Part shown: positions 16,775 through 27,500 of the stretch, in pieces
How the letters are laid out: each line of letters begins with the position of its first letter
Position numbering within the stretch: position 1 is the stretch's first letter
Source: Oryzias latipes
Taxonomy: Eukaryota; Chordata; Actinopteri; Beloniformes; Adrianichthyidae
NCBI RefSeq assembly: GCF_002234675.1
Contig: NC_019873.2
Coordinates: 3,807,158 to 3,871,157 of the forward strand
Reading direction: 5' to 3'
DNA: 64,000 nucleotides
Notes under the pieces: generated by a model
The model's database searches: none
What the model was told of the DNA's origin: nothing
The model's input: the letters and a program-made list of their open reading frames with translations, nothing else
Made by a program: the position numbers and the translations under genes

Positions 16775-16989
16775 TACGATCTTAGGGTTGTTACAGATTT
16801 TGGAGCAGAGTAAAAATTCAGACCAAAAAATATCCCAAATGTATTGTTACAATTTCCCTTAGAGTACATGAAGTCTTAAATAAATCCTGCTACCATGAGA
16901 CCTTTGACAGCTGCATGTGTTCTGAATTAAAGAGGGACAAACTTCAGCGTAAGATGTTTTACAAACAAAGAGCTCTAGTTATTGCTTGA

Positions 16990-17400
16990 ATTTTTGACTC
17001 TACCTCTGAGTTCACTCCTTAAAGTGCCACTCTGATCCTCTTTTGATCTATTTTCAGAGTGTGTCCAGTGGTCTTTAATTGTGATGATACTGTTTTTAGC
17101 CAAAATGTAAAAAACGGTGTTGTTTTCCAGGACATAGTTTCTGCAGAGCGGCAGGAGTTCATCAGAAATTCTCCTATGAGTTGTGGGCTGTGACTGTTGG
17201 CGTGGAGGAAGCCCGCCTTTATTTTTTTCCCCATTACTGAGAGCTCTTTGTTTACACACTCTCTCCCGCTATAGCTTACCGCCCCTCACAACCCCAAGCT
17301 AATGTTACTGGTGCAACAAAACTGTCCATCAATATCAGAGCTATCCAGCCGTACAGTTTAGATCCAGATTCCAGCGCACAAGAATTACACAGAAATTACA
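16990..17400 (-). repeat. Copy of the TTAA-flanked interspersed repeat, reversed
   Basis: Reads as the reverse complement of the 57.4-58.0 kb copy. It begins at TTAAAGTGCCACTC and contains the 'gctaatgttactggtgcaac' block. It stops in the acidic reading-frame region near 17390, so one end is truncated. Confidence 0.65.
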
Positions 17401-18238
17401 TTTTTATCTTACTTTTCTTTGTATATATATGTATATTTATATCAGAAAAAGGAAAATATCGTTTTCATCAGAGTGTGTCTAACTTTCCACATTGTTTACA
17501 TTTGTTGTTTGATTTTAATATTTGACTTACAATTGACTTTGGTTTGGTAATTTCTTGTCTGACTGTGATGACAAAATCTAAAGCAGCAGAACACTGACCT
17601 CTAGTCTGTGATGGCTGCCTACGCTGCCACCCCATCAGCACATTAACCTCCTGCCCTACACCCGACATATTATTCACTTTACATTTGTCATATATTTTTA
17701 GATGACTTCTTTTTTTTTTAAACTAAACACAAACACGTTTGAACATAAATGTATGAAGACATCTCAGTTTACTTTGTTAATTTGCTTCATTAATTTGATG
17801 CTACGCTTTGAGTTACCATTAGTTAGTTCCCATTGTTGCTGCTGCTGCCATCTGCTGCTGGAACCATCAAGTCAGGCCTGACACAACAATGCATGCCAGT
17901 CAGCAGAGGCCTCATATTGACTGAACCATCGTCCCAGTGGAGAAGAAACTCTTTTGTGTTGTTTTACTTTAGTTTCTATTTTGATGTGCTTTATTTTCAG
18001 TCATTTGTTTATGTTAATTTATCAAAGGATGGACATTAGTTTAGTTTGTTTGCTGTATTTTGTCTTAGTAGTTTTCAGTTCCCCCTTGTGTGTCTAGTTG
18101 GTTTGATCAGCCACTATATATGTTCCCTTGTGTTTTCAGTTTAAGTAAGTTTGTTTGACTGTTCAGCTGTCCTCTGTTACATTTAAAGCTTGAGTTCATT
18201 TTTGGTACTTTGACCTCTATTAAGGGCCATTTATTTAG
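17401..18238. other. Intergenic, nothing recognised
   Basis: AT-rich DNA with no supported exon, RNA gene or repeat family that I can name. Confidence 0.4.
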
Positions 18239-18500
18239 CCCATCTACTTCTTCTTTCACTTTCGGCTTCTCCCATCAGGGGTCGCCACAGCGAAACAACC
18301 CTCCCACGAGGATGAGTCTCATGGTTAACTTGGCAATGTTTTACGCAGGATGCCTTTCCTGACGCAACCCTCTCAATCCAACCGGGCTTGGGACTGGCAC
18401 AGCAGCAGAGAAGGGAACAGGGAGCAGCCCGAAATCGAACCCTGGTTTCACGGACGGAAGGCGCCGCAACCCAGCACGAGCTAAACCAGCCCCCTTATTT
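18239..18500 (-). repeat. tRNA-derived SINE (minus strand)
   Basis: On the minus strand the RNA polymerase III B-box is seen as AGGGTTCGATTTC (near 18433-18446). It is followed by the body typical of a widespread fish SINE ('gggcttgggactggcac', 'gcaggatgcctttcctgacg', 'aggggtcgccacagcg' as read on the + strand). Confidence 0.65.
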
Positions 18501-19109
18501 AGCCCCTCTACATGTTTTGAAAAAAAAGTACATTTTTTGATACAATTTTTTGCTGTCTTTGCTCGGTCCACCACACAGTCCAACACAAACACATAGGTTA
18601 GAGACCTGATTCAAGCAACAGTGAAGCAGCTACAGAAATGTGCTGGATTCCCGATGTAGAGTATAGTCAGATGTTTGGTGGTGTTTTGCTGCCTGACAGA
18701 GTGTGTGTTTGTGTGGAGTGACATTGTCCAGTTCAGCTTTCTAAATACTTGAAAAGGAATGTAAAGGGTTTCAACATCCACTCACAAGTTTTACCACTGA
18801 CCTGATGAAGTCTCCAAGAGTTTCTCAGCTTCACACAGACACCAGAGATCTAATGGTCACCAGAACAAGGGTTACTTTCCTCCTGTGGAAGTTAGCTGAC
18901 GTTTACCAGCTGTTAAAGCTCACTCATGCTTACTATGGGCTTCAAGGTAGTAGACAGGCGGCTGCAGCAGCCTGAACCTGGGTTCAAAAACACAGACAAG
19001 AAGAACACCCAGCCAGCAGCAAACACGCATCTCAGTGATTGGACGAACACAAGGAGGACAATAGACAACAGAGAAAAAGGGGAATGGTGCATCAGAGAAC
19101 TGGAACGAG

Positions 19110-19680
19110 TGTGATGTCATCCATAGTGGTTTTATTTCCCTCTCCAACCAAATCAAGTCCATTCAGTTGCCATTTTTTCACCAAATGGACACCGCCATGT
19201 TGGAGCTAGACGACATCAACAAGCAGGGATTAGTCCAAGTCTGAGTCTAGGTTCCAATAGCAACCACTCTCACCAATCAGGAATGAGCTTGTTGGAAGGC
19301 CACACCCCTGTAAGCAGGCTCGGGAGAATCTGTCAACCAAACGTTTTGAATGCTGGATGTGGGGGCCAGTGGGCAAAACATAGATTTATGAAAGTATCTG
19401 ATTGGTCAGTCAATAACTTGAACAATTTGAACTACAGAAAAAATGTCATGAAAAAAATGAATATTATCAAGAATATGTCTAAAGAAAGGTATCAGATCCA
19501 GAATGGTTCTTCTGACCAACAGAATGACTGAGTTACAGCTGTTTATTTCTCAAAGTCTATGAGATTTTGGCTTTTTGGAACCAGCAGGTACTTCCTGTTT
19601 GGACACCAGGAGGGAGGGGTCACTCAGTCCAGTCCTCATATACAGTCAAAGGTCTGATCATAATGAACATAGGAAGAAAA
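19110..19680 (+). repeat. Interspersed repeat shared with 49.15-49.64 kb
   Basis: Several blocks match the reverse complement of 49150-49640. Shared elements are a 'gacaccgccatgttggagcta' type block, 'ccaatcaggaatgagcttg', 'ggccacacccctgtaagcaggc', and the 'cagagaactgga' segment. No terminal repeats were located, so the class is unknown. Confidence 0.55.
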
Positions 19681-20116
19681 CAGAAAGTGACTTAAAAAGG
19701 TTTTAGTGCCACCTAACATCAAATCCCAGTTTCACTGTTGTAGTATGAACTTAAATGTTTTATTGTAAGTTATTGTTTATCAGACTTTTTTGCATAACGG
19801 CAAAGTTTTAAAAAATATTTTCAAATGTTGACTCAACTATGTGTTTCATTTTTGTAGTTATGACAGAATTTATGTATTTAATTATACAGTCATATATAAA
19901 TTCTATGAATGTCAATATCATTTTATTTTCAGCTCATTACACCTCTGTTGGACCCACAGGTTCGAGTTCTGAACTTGGACTTGAAAACACATTTGAGGCT
20001 TTAAACCAAAATGTTAATTTTTTTACACAAAGCAATTGGACTCTTCCCATTAATGCTGCACCTAATGCAGAGTTCTTGTCTGACTGTCACCTGCAGTCAC
20101 TAGAATGGTAACTCAG

Positions 20117-20428
20117 TGTGACGGGGTCCCGCCGAGAAAAGATGCAGAGGAGCCAAGGTGAGGAGGATTGGTCTTTATTGCCGACACAGTTGCTGCACGC
20201 AGGGCCATGCAGCACACAGCACACTCTGTCATTCCCTTCTTTTCGCCACCTGCAGTGCTCACCTTAAAGTGGGATGCCACGCCCACGGGGCGTCGCTCTC
20301 AATACCCAGCCAGGCGGCACCACAGGTGGAAATCATAAATAACAATAAATAACAAAACACATTATTACACAACCAATAAACACGGTGTGGCCCCCCCCCT
20401 CGGCATCTGACGGTGCCACACCGTCACA
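20117..20428 (+). mobile_element. Solo LTR with perfect 5-bp target duplication
   Basis: A 312-bp unit that begins TGTGACGGGG and ends CCGTCACA (TG...CA, with an 8-bp inverted end). It is bracketed by CTCAG on both sides (20112-20116 and 20429-20433). This is the footprint of LTR-retrotransposon integration followed by LTR-LTR recombination. Internal AATAAA-type signals are present near the right end. No internal gag or pol sequence remains, so the parent family cannot be named. Confidence 0.75.
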
Positions 20429-20481
20429 CTCAGACTCAGCATGCACCATTTATCATGATTTGAGATTGAACAGACTTTTAC

Positions 20482-21097
20482 CATTGGTCTGGGAAGTTCG
20501 GCCTGTTTCTGCAGTGACTGTTGGGCTTGATGCAGTTTCTGTAAAACTTCTGCATGAAGAACAGGAACACAGTCCAGTCTGTGAAGGAGCTCCTTGATGA
20601 CAGAGGTGAGCGACTGTGGCCAGACGTTGCGTGAGATCAGCTTCAGAAGAATGTGGCTGCAGGTTTCTGGGCACCATCCCCACTTCAGCTCTTTAGGACG
20701 TCTGCGAGAACGACGCTCACTGATAGAAAAGAGCGAGCTTTGATTTCCTGTCAAGGTTCTAAGAATTCTCCGTTAATTACAGAAAGTATTGTTGCATTAA
20801 TGAAATGCATCATTCTAAAGATTATGTAACAACATAAATATTGCAGCTGCAGCGCCTCTTCTTCCATTTGACAAAGACGTGGTTGTGGGATGATGATTGA
20901 AGATCCTGAGAAATGGACAGACAAAAAAGACATTTACCCAGCAGGCTACAACAGTGCCTGATGGAATCTGATGGAGTGATGGCTGGGGAGTGATACAAAG
21001 AGTAACAAGGCTCTGAGCAGAGCAGACAAAGAACATTTTAGCTGAGTTTCAAATCCAAGTTGGATAAAAGGCATCTTCATCTCTACCATCTCCAGCT
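20482..21097 (-). pseudogene. Unrecognised minus-strand coding-like island (gene or gene relic)
   Basis: Three adjacent minus-strand segments look protein-coding. Segment A (21097 down to 20949) reads VEMKMPFIQLGFETQLKC and continues with leucine-rich sequence to a TAG at 20948-20946. Segment B (about 20915 down to 20830) reads PRLCQMEEEALQLQYLCCYI. Segment C (20719 down to 20482) reads PKELKWGWCPETC, then SHILLKLISRNVWPQSLT, then a leucine-rich helix-like stretch. Possible splice sites border them: acceptors gatgcag, ttctcag and tatcag, and donors GTAAATG and GTAAAAG. I could not join all three in one phase, and segment A has a stop before its best donor. I therefore cannot say whether this is an intact gene, an alternative set of exons or a decaying pseudogene. 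I do not recognise the family. No start codon exon was found; an L1-like insertion begins about 240 bp upstream. Confidence 0.35.
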
Positions 21098-22306
21098 CTG
21101 CATCAGAGTCTCTAAACCCGGGCTGTCAAACATACCACCCCAGATGGTTTAATCCGGCCCACTCATGAAGAGTAAAAATGATAACGATGTTTAAAAAAAA
21201 CACATTTGTAGTCCATTCCTGTGGCGAGTTATGATCTTTTTTTAAATAACCAAAATGCGCAATTCCGCCACTGTGTGTGTGTGGGGGGGGGGGGCAAAAC
21301 AGGTGAAACAGCTTTTCTCTGCACGTTTTATTTTTATTTTTTATTTTTTAATTTATTTTCAGACTTTATTGACAAATAACATAACACAACAACATAGTGA
21401 ATGTCTCAGGGGTTACTGAAATGTGTACATTGCTGGAAAAAAAGACAACAAAATTATGCATGTATATAAATACATATACATGAGAGAAAAATCGTCAATT
21501 CAAAAACCTTTGGGGTTTAGTAAATCTTTCAAAAATTAAATTAGTTTGAATTGCCTTTTGGTTTTGCAGTTGCTTGATAATGTCACAGTACTGATTGATT
21601 TCAATCAAAAAATGCTGGAATTTAGGTTTGGAGTTCGATCATTTGGCTTTATGAATATGGAATTTTGCTAACAATAAAAACAACTGTGTAATAAAGATAC
21701 AATCTTAGTCTACATTGTCATTAAGGTGCCCCAGAATGATTTCTCTATCCAAAAATGTTACAGTTTTGTTTGTTATATTTCCTATATAATTTCCCACTTC
21801 CATCCAAAACATATTTGTATGTGTGCAGTCCACAATACATTACATTGTTTCCTTATGAGTCCCACAGAATGTACAAGTTAGTTCCATGTCAACAACAAAT
21901 CTTCTCAAAGTTTTTTTGGGCAGGATTTATACAATGCAATGTTTTGAAGGACACCTCTTTAATTTTGTTATTTAAACAGTATTTATTACTAATAGTCCAA
22001 ACATAAGACCAGATTATGTCCACAAATTTGGAGTCCCAATAAAATCTCCCAGCAGGTAAGGTTGTGGTATGTAAAAGATATCTTATTTGTTTATTGGAAA
22101 CTGAATTATAACAAATATCCACATCGGCCAAAAAGATTGTCTGGGTTCTTAATTGATTGGTGTTACGATTCCCTTTAAACAGTAAAGTAGAATGGTTGGA
22201 ATGGTATCTAACACTATTGCCATTTTTTCCTCCAAATAAAATCAAATAATGTTTTGCTTAATAGGTTACAAATGTTTTTAGGCATTTCTAAAGACAGAGA
22301 AGATTT

Positions 22307-23345
22307 GGCTACGTTCACACCGCAGGCTGAAACGACCCAATTCCGTTTTTTTTTTTGCCCCTATGCCCCTTGTATCTAATCTTTTCATGACAGTCTGAAC
22401 GACACAGATCCGATCTTTTCAAATGCAACCTCCGTCTGAACGACCAGGCCACATGAATCCGACCCGTAGGTCATCGACACGCTACAAACGTCATCATTCT
22501 GCGTGGAAGTAGGCGGGAACGAGAACATAAACATCAACCATGGCGGACGATGCTGCTGAGACCAGTCAGTGGAAGGGAAGCGAGGTCACCGATTGGATTA
22601 AGATTTGGGGTGACAGCTTTATTCAGGCCAAACTCAACGGCTCTAATCGCAACCGGGTTTTTGAAAGTAATTTCCAGCGAAATGGCCAAGCGTGGTGTTG
22701 AACTTTTCCTGTGATTACTTTTTCCCCTTTCCGACATTGGTCAGAAGCGCGGGGGACCGAAGGCGAATCCTCCTGCGGGGTTCACTTCCCCGTTCGGACC
22801 CTCAGATTCTCCAGAGCGGGTTAATAAAGAGTCAATAGCATTTATTCTGGGGGAAACCTTCTTTTAGTACCGTTGTCCTTCCTCTGTAACACACAACATG
22901 AATGCGCGCCCCAACACACTTCCGCTGCCCCTCTCACTCCCTGCTGCGCTGCACGCTCTCTCTCCTCTCTCTCACACACGCGAGCAGCCCCAGCACATTC
23001 ACATCCCCATCCCACAACAGTGGGTACAGACGATCCTGGCTCCATTGCCTTCTTAAAATGAGAAGATTGTAATTGTGCTGGCTCCTTTGTGAAAATAAAT
23101 GTAACAATACAAAAAGGGCTCTGCTTTGACAACACTGTCGTTGACATCCATTGTTAACGTTAGCTACTTCTGCAAACAACGAGTGATGTCGTTCACCGTT
23201 GAGTACTCTTCTGCGCATGCGGGTCACTTCTGGGTCATTTCACGGTCAGTTCACATTTAATTTGAAATGTGAACAGCCTTGCAAAAAAATCAATTTTTTT
23301 CAAAAATCAGAATTGAGCATTAAGCCCTGCAGTGTGAACCTAGCC
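22307..23345 (+). mobile_element. Harbinger-like non-autonomous transposon, copy 1
   Basis: 1,039 bp with terminal inverted repeats GGCTACGTTCACACCGCAGG and, at the right end, CCCTGCAGTGTGAACCTAGCC. The flanks are TTT and TTA, a degraded form of the TTA/TWA duplication made by PIF/Harbinger elements; the second copy has a perfect TTA pair. Inside is a 53-codon frame (22540-22701) that starts with ATG in good context and reads SEVTDWIKIWGDSFIQAKLN, resembling the N-terminal Myb/SANT-like (trihelix) domain that Harbinger elements encode beside their transposase. It is frameshifted and stops early. No transposase remains. The insertion sits inside the L1-like copy. Confidence 0.7.
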
Positions 23346-23515
23346 TTAGACAGATCTTGAGATTCCCTCAGCTTTAGACAACAGAATTCTACCGTTCAGA
23401 GAAAGATCTCTCATTAGCCACATATTATATCTTTTGACAATTTGTTCAGTTATTGGTTTAAAATTAACACAATTGCAATTTGTATCATTTTTATCAATAA
23501 TTATACCAAGATATG

Positions 23516-23725
23516 TGTCATGGTGCCTCTGACAGTCTCTCCTCCCCCTCCCCTCTCTGCTCTGCTCTCTGATTGGAAACAGCTGTGGACACTCACTTCA
23601 TCAGCCTTCATAAGGAGATCTGGTCCCAGCATTCATCGCCAGTTCGTTGCTCCTAATGACGTTGTATTCAAAGTGACCTAGTTACTTACCTCGCCTGGTT
23701 GCTCCACGCTCAGCTTCTTCACCAC
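23516..23725 (+). repeat. GC-rich inserted repeat starting TGTCATGG
   Basis: A purine/pyrimidine-skewed segment interrupting the L1 reading frame. Its reverse complement recurs at about 48118-48425, including 'cagttcgttgc', the 'catcgccag' block and the TGTCATGGTGCC/TACC end. The TG start and GC-rich promoter-like body suggest an LTR, but no clean pair of 5-bp duplications was found. Confidence 0.5.
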
Positions 23726-23862
23726 ATGTAAGGGAAGCTTTAATTGGAATACCGTTGATTTCTGGTGAATCACAATCTTTAAGTGTAAACAGGACAGATT
23801 TGTTAAGGTTCTTTTCTAATCCAGAGACTCCAGAGAAGTCCTCGATTCCTTTGATAGCATTT

Positions 23863-23896
23863 CCCAATGTTAAAGTGCCTAGGATAGCACAAGGGT
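23863..23896. repeat. Truncated end of the Tc1/mariner-like MITE
   Basis: Only the right end remains (cctaggatagcacaagggt), matching 3504-3540. The left half is absent. Confidence 0.6.
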
Positions 23897-23899
23897 AAA

Positions 23900-24520
23900 A
23901 AATAGTGTACATTGCACATGATTCAAAGGGACAATTTTCATTTTACCCACAAGTGAATGTGGGACAATTGCAGCAGTGCAGGATCTGGTGTTATACATTT
24001 ATTCTGAATGGGTCCCAGACTAAAAAAATGACTGGAAGAATATGTCTGCACTCCTTAAACTTGACCTGCTCTTCCTCATGCCCCTTTTGGCGTTTTTTTC
24101 TGTCTATCAACATCATTAAGTCTTACGTTTTTATTGAACAAAAGAGTTCTGACCCAAACTCTCACGTCCAAAAGGTGACATCATATTTTCTCTGTCTCAA
24201 AATTGTTATTTTTTTCCTTCAACTTTATTGCACATTTTTTTAATTTACAGAAATTCACATTCAGTTGCACAATAAACAATTGTTATCAAACACACATAAG
24301 ACCAAACAATAATAATAGTAAGCCCTATGTGTGTCTTTTTTTAAATGCTCATATACAAACCATTTTAGGGTTAACAAATGTTATAAATGCGCATATGATT
24401 ACAATAAATGGTGTGTTATCTTGTCTTGATCTCAAAAACAGCTGTGTTTTGTCTCCCTCTGCTGGTACAACAGAAACATTCCTTCTGACACCATCCCCGT
24501 CGCCGAATGATGACGATGAA
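23900..24520. other. Upstream flank of sdhaf4, nothing recognised
   Basis: AT-rich sequence with a LINE-tail-like 'ttcaactttattgcac' near 24218. No supported gene. Confidence 0.4.
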
Positions 24521-24528
24521 TGACGTCA
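24521..24528. promoter_or_regulatory. Palindromic CRE (TGACGTCA) upstream of sdhaf4
   Basis: A perfect cAMP-response-element palindrome 47-54 bp before the chosen sdhaf4 start codon. This is the usual place for CREB/ATF sites in TATA-less housekeeping and mitochondrial gene promoters. Function is inferred from motif and position only. Confidence 0.5.
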
Positions 24529-24574
24529 CACAAGGTCGACAACAAAATCCTTGTCGTCCCAGACGAGAAGTCGA

Positions 24575-27500
24575 ATGTTTTTCTGTGGTCAACAACCTTT
24601 GAACATGTTTTTTCTGCGGGTTTGGGTCTCGGCCAGCAAACAAGCGGTGTCCAGAAAGCTGTCGATGGAGTCTGTCCTCACAGGTCGGTAGAACTTCAAC
24701 TTGAGACTTAAAATTAGAACATGAGAACGGCTTAGCATTCTTAAGAGAACTTCACTACAATACGAATATCTTATCCAATTAGTGGCCTGTATTAGTAAAA
24801 TGCATTGGCTCTCCTATGGATTACAGCACGTTACGTAAATGTTCCCCACGGTGATGGGATGGTGTCACCTAATTGAGCGTTTCCGGTAGATACGTAACTA
24901 AAAATGTGCTAGCACTGTATTGATGACTCAATGGCGCCCTCTACTGTAATTCTAAAGTCATTGGAGGTAAATTCAGGGAAAACAAAAAGGAAAATATCCC
25001 ATGCTGTTTCTGACATCGGCCTGCAAAAAAATGTTTAATGTTTATTAAATTGTTATTTGTTTCCTGTGAAGTATTAAAGAACATTATGTCAGCTTCTTGA
25101 TAGTACAATTACTCATGAATATATGCAGAACATACACAAGTCCCACTAGATTTATTAAATGTCATGATTATCAAATGGAGTTAAGTAGAGTTTGATGTAA
25201 TAATAATAATAATAATAATAATAAATTTTATTTGTATAGCGCTTTAAATGATGTGTCGATTTAAGGGAGTGGGGGCAAAAAGCGATGTTCACCACGACCT
25301 CATCCACGGCTTGCTTTTTAGCCACAAGTAAATATTTCATTTAAAGCTTGTTAAAGTGATATTTTGTAAATATTTGTAAGATTATACAAATTCACAAAAA
25401 CCACTTCGTGTGTAAGAAGCTGTTTTTGAAAATAGAAACTTTTTGTGAGAATTACTGGAGTTCATGCTGATCTGTATGATGCTTCAGCATTGATGAAGAG
25501 CTCCTATTAATGTAAGATAACTCTGTGGACGCTCTGTCCACACTTCACCTAGAATAAAATATAAAGTTAATTTATCTGAAAACAACGCAAACCTCCCAGA
25601 GAAAAGAATAGACACGTATTTTTCCAAACTATCGGTTAACAGTGTTCAAAGGAGAACATATTTACATTATTTGCGCTTGAAAGATCCAATTGATTCCAGA
25701 CTGGGACAAACGTCTTACTGGAATGATCCATGAAGCCAAGTTGAACAGTTTCATCTCTATTCAGCAAATCCAAAGCACTGTGCTACATGTCAGTACCGAC
25801 ACATCACCCTGTGTTGGTCACATGAGCGATACACCAATGAACGGTTCCATTCTTGTGCACTCGGCACACCGCTGACGCCCCAGTGTTGCTGGTTCCATCT
25901 CTACTTCCACATTCCACAGGATGCATAGACAGTTTCCCAGAGTGAGTTCAAAGTCTTTGCTTCATTAAAAATGTTTTTGTTTTGTCTGTTTTTGGTTAGG
26001 ATGCTCACGGGCGTCCAGTGGAATGGCGGCAGACAAGGAGCCGCTGAAAAAAGCCAAAACACCACAAGGACGCTTTGACGTTCCTGAAGAGAAAAGCAAA
26101 GATGTTCTAGAAAGTGAGAAGAACAGTGGGGGGGGCATTCTGTTCTTGGATAACATTTGATAAAACCAGTGTTTTTCAACCAGTGTGCCGTGAGAGATGG
26201 TCAGGTTTACTTTGGGAAATGACCCATTTTCACTGATCTAAAAACATTTACCATCTCCAGGAAATCAGCTCTCTGTTCATCCAAACAGGTCCTGATAAAA
26301 CACTGAGTAGTCAGGAATATGAAAGATCATAAAATACTTTTTTCTTTGAGTTTATTTGGTTCTATTAAAGACACTTTGATAAGAATGATGGTACTGCGAT
26401 TTAACTGCTACTAAAGCTGTTTTCTGAAAAGTCCCGCCCCTTCAACTGTCTCCACCAATCATTCTTGGAGGCTTAATCACACGTCATCAGTCTGACCAAT
26501 CAGAAGTGGTTAAAGTCTTCACTTCCTTGTTCTGATTCTGCTCATAAAGTCTCTCAGTTCCAACATAAATACCAGCTAAAGCTCGTCTTTAGCGGTGTAG
26601 CTTTCCACAGAATCCGGTATCAGACCGTGGAACAAGTGAACAAAACAATGAAGCTCAGAGAAGAGAGTCTGTCTGGCCTCACCTATTTCTCCCATGATGC
26701 ATTGTGTTAAAGTGACAGCATCTGAGCGTACAATGAGTCTTCCCTGTTGAACGTCTTGAAACCACAACGAACACATTAAACAGTTTTTCAATCTTCTTGA
26801 TGAAATCAGAGGTCAACAGTTTAGTTCTCCTTCAAGGTTTGTGTTCATTAACAGCCAAACATCCCAGAGTTTGGTCCAAGTCATCTTTCTAACTGAAACA
26901 CTTTTCTAATAACGTCTGGATTATTTTAGATGTTAAACTTAAGAAGAAGTAATAACAACATTTAAGAAACAGGATTAAGGTGAAGTGCCCAACAGACACA
27001 ATTAAACTACATTGAAACAATTTAATCATCTAAAAAGAAATAAAACATTTTTGTTAAAGTGTTCAAAGACTTCATCTTTGATTAAGACAAAAGAAAAACT
27101 AATAAAACTTCAACATGTTCACTTTTTGTGTAGAAAACAAAAAATATGTTAGTTTTTTGTGCAAAATTTATCAAACATATTGTGATCATATCATTGTTCA
27201 AAATTACAGTTGCCTTTACACCAACATTGAAATAAATATAAAAATAAATAAATAAATGACTTTTTAGAAAGAATATATTTGTTTTTTGTGAGGTTACATA
27301 AAATTTCATGTTAATAAACTGAAGGGAAAAACAACTACCAGGGTAAAATGTCAAATAATTTAGTTGAAATTATCACAGAAAACTAACTTAACTTTGACTT
27401 TGACATTGACTGTAGATCAATACAGACAATAGAGGTTCTCCTTTTTTTGATTTTTGGATGCTGGTGTGCCGCAGGATTTTTGTCAAGGAGAAAATGTGCC

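Larger units (their letters stand above)
21340..23862 (-). mobile_element. L1-like LINE ORF2 fragment, split by insertions
   Basis: Read on the minus strand in order, 23862-23726 gives GIEDFSGVSGLEKNLNKS (thumb side of the reverse transcriptase). Then 23515-23349 gives TYLGIIIDKND and later RDLSLNGRILLSKAEGIS. Then 22300-21340 gives KFVDIIWSYVWTI, KEVSFKTLHCINP and, with stops and frame breaks, the C-terminal zinc-knuckle-side region of L1 ORF2. The three pieces are colinear, so this is one old L1-type copy later interrupted at 22307-23345 (Harbinger-like) and 23516-23725 (another repeat). Several stops make it non-functional. Confidence 0.75.
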
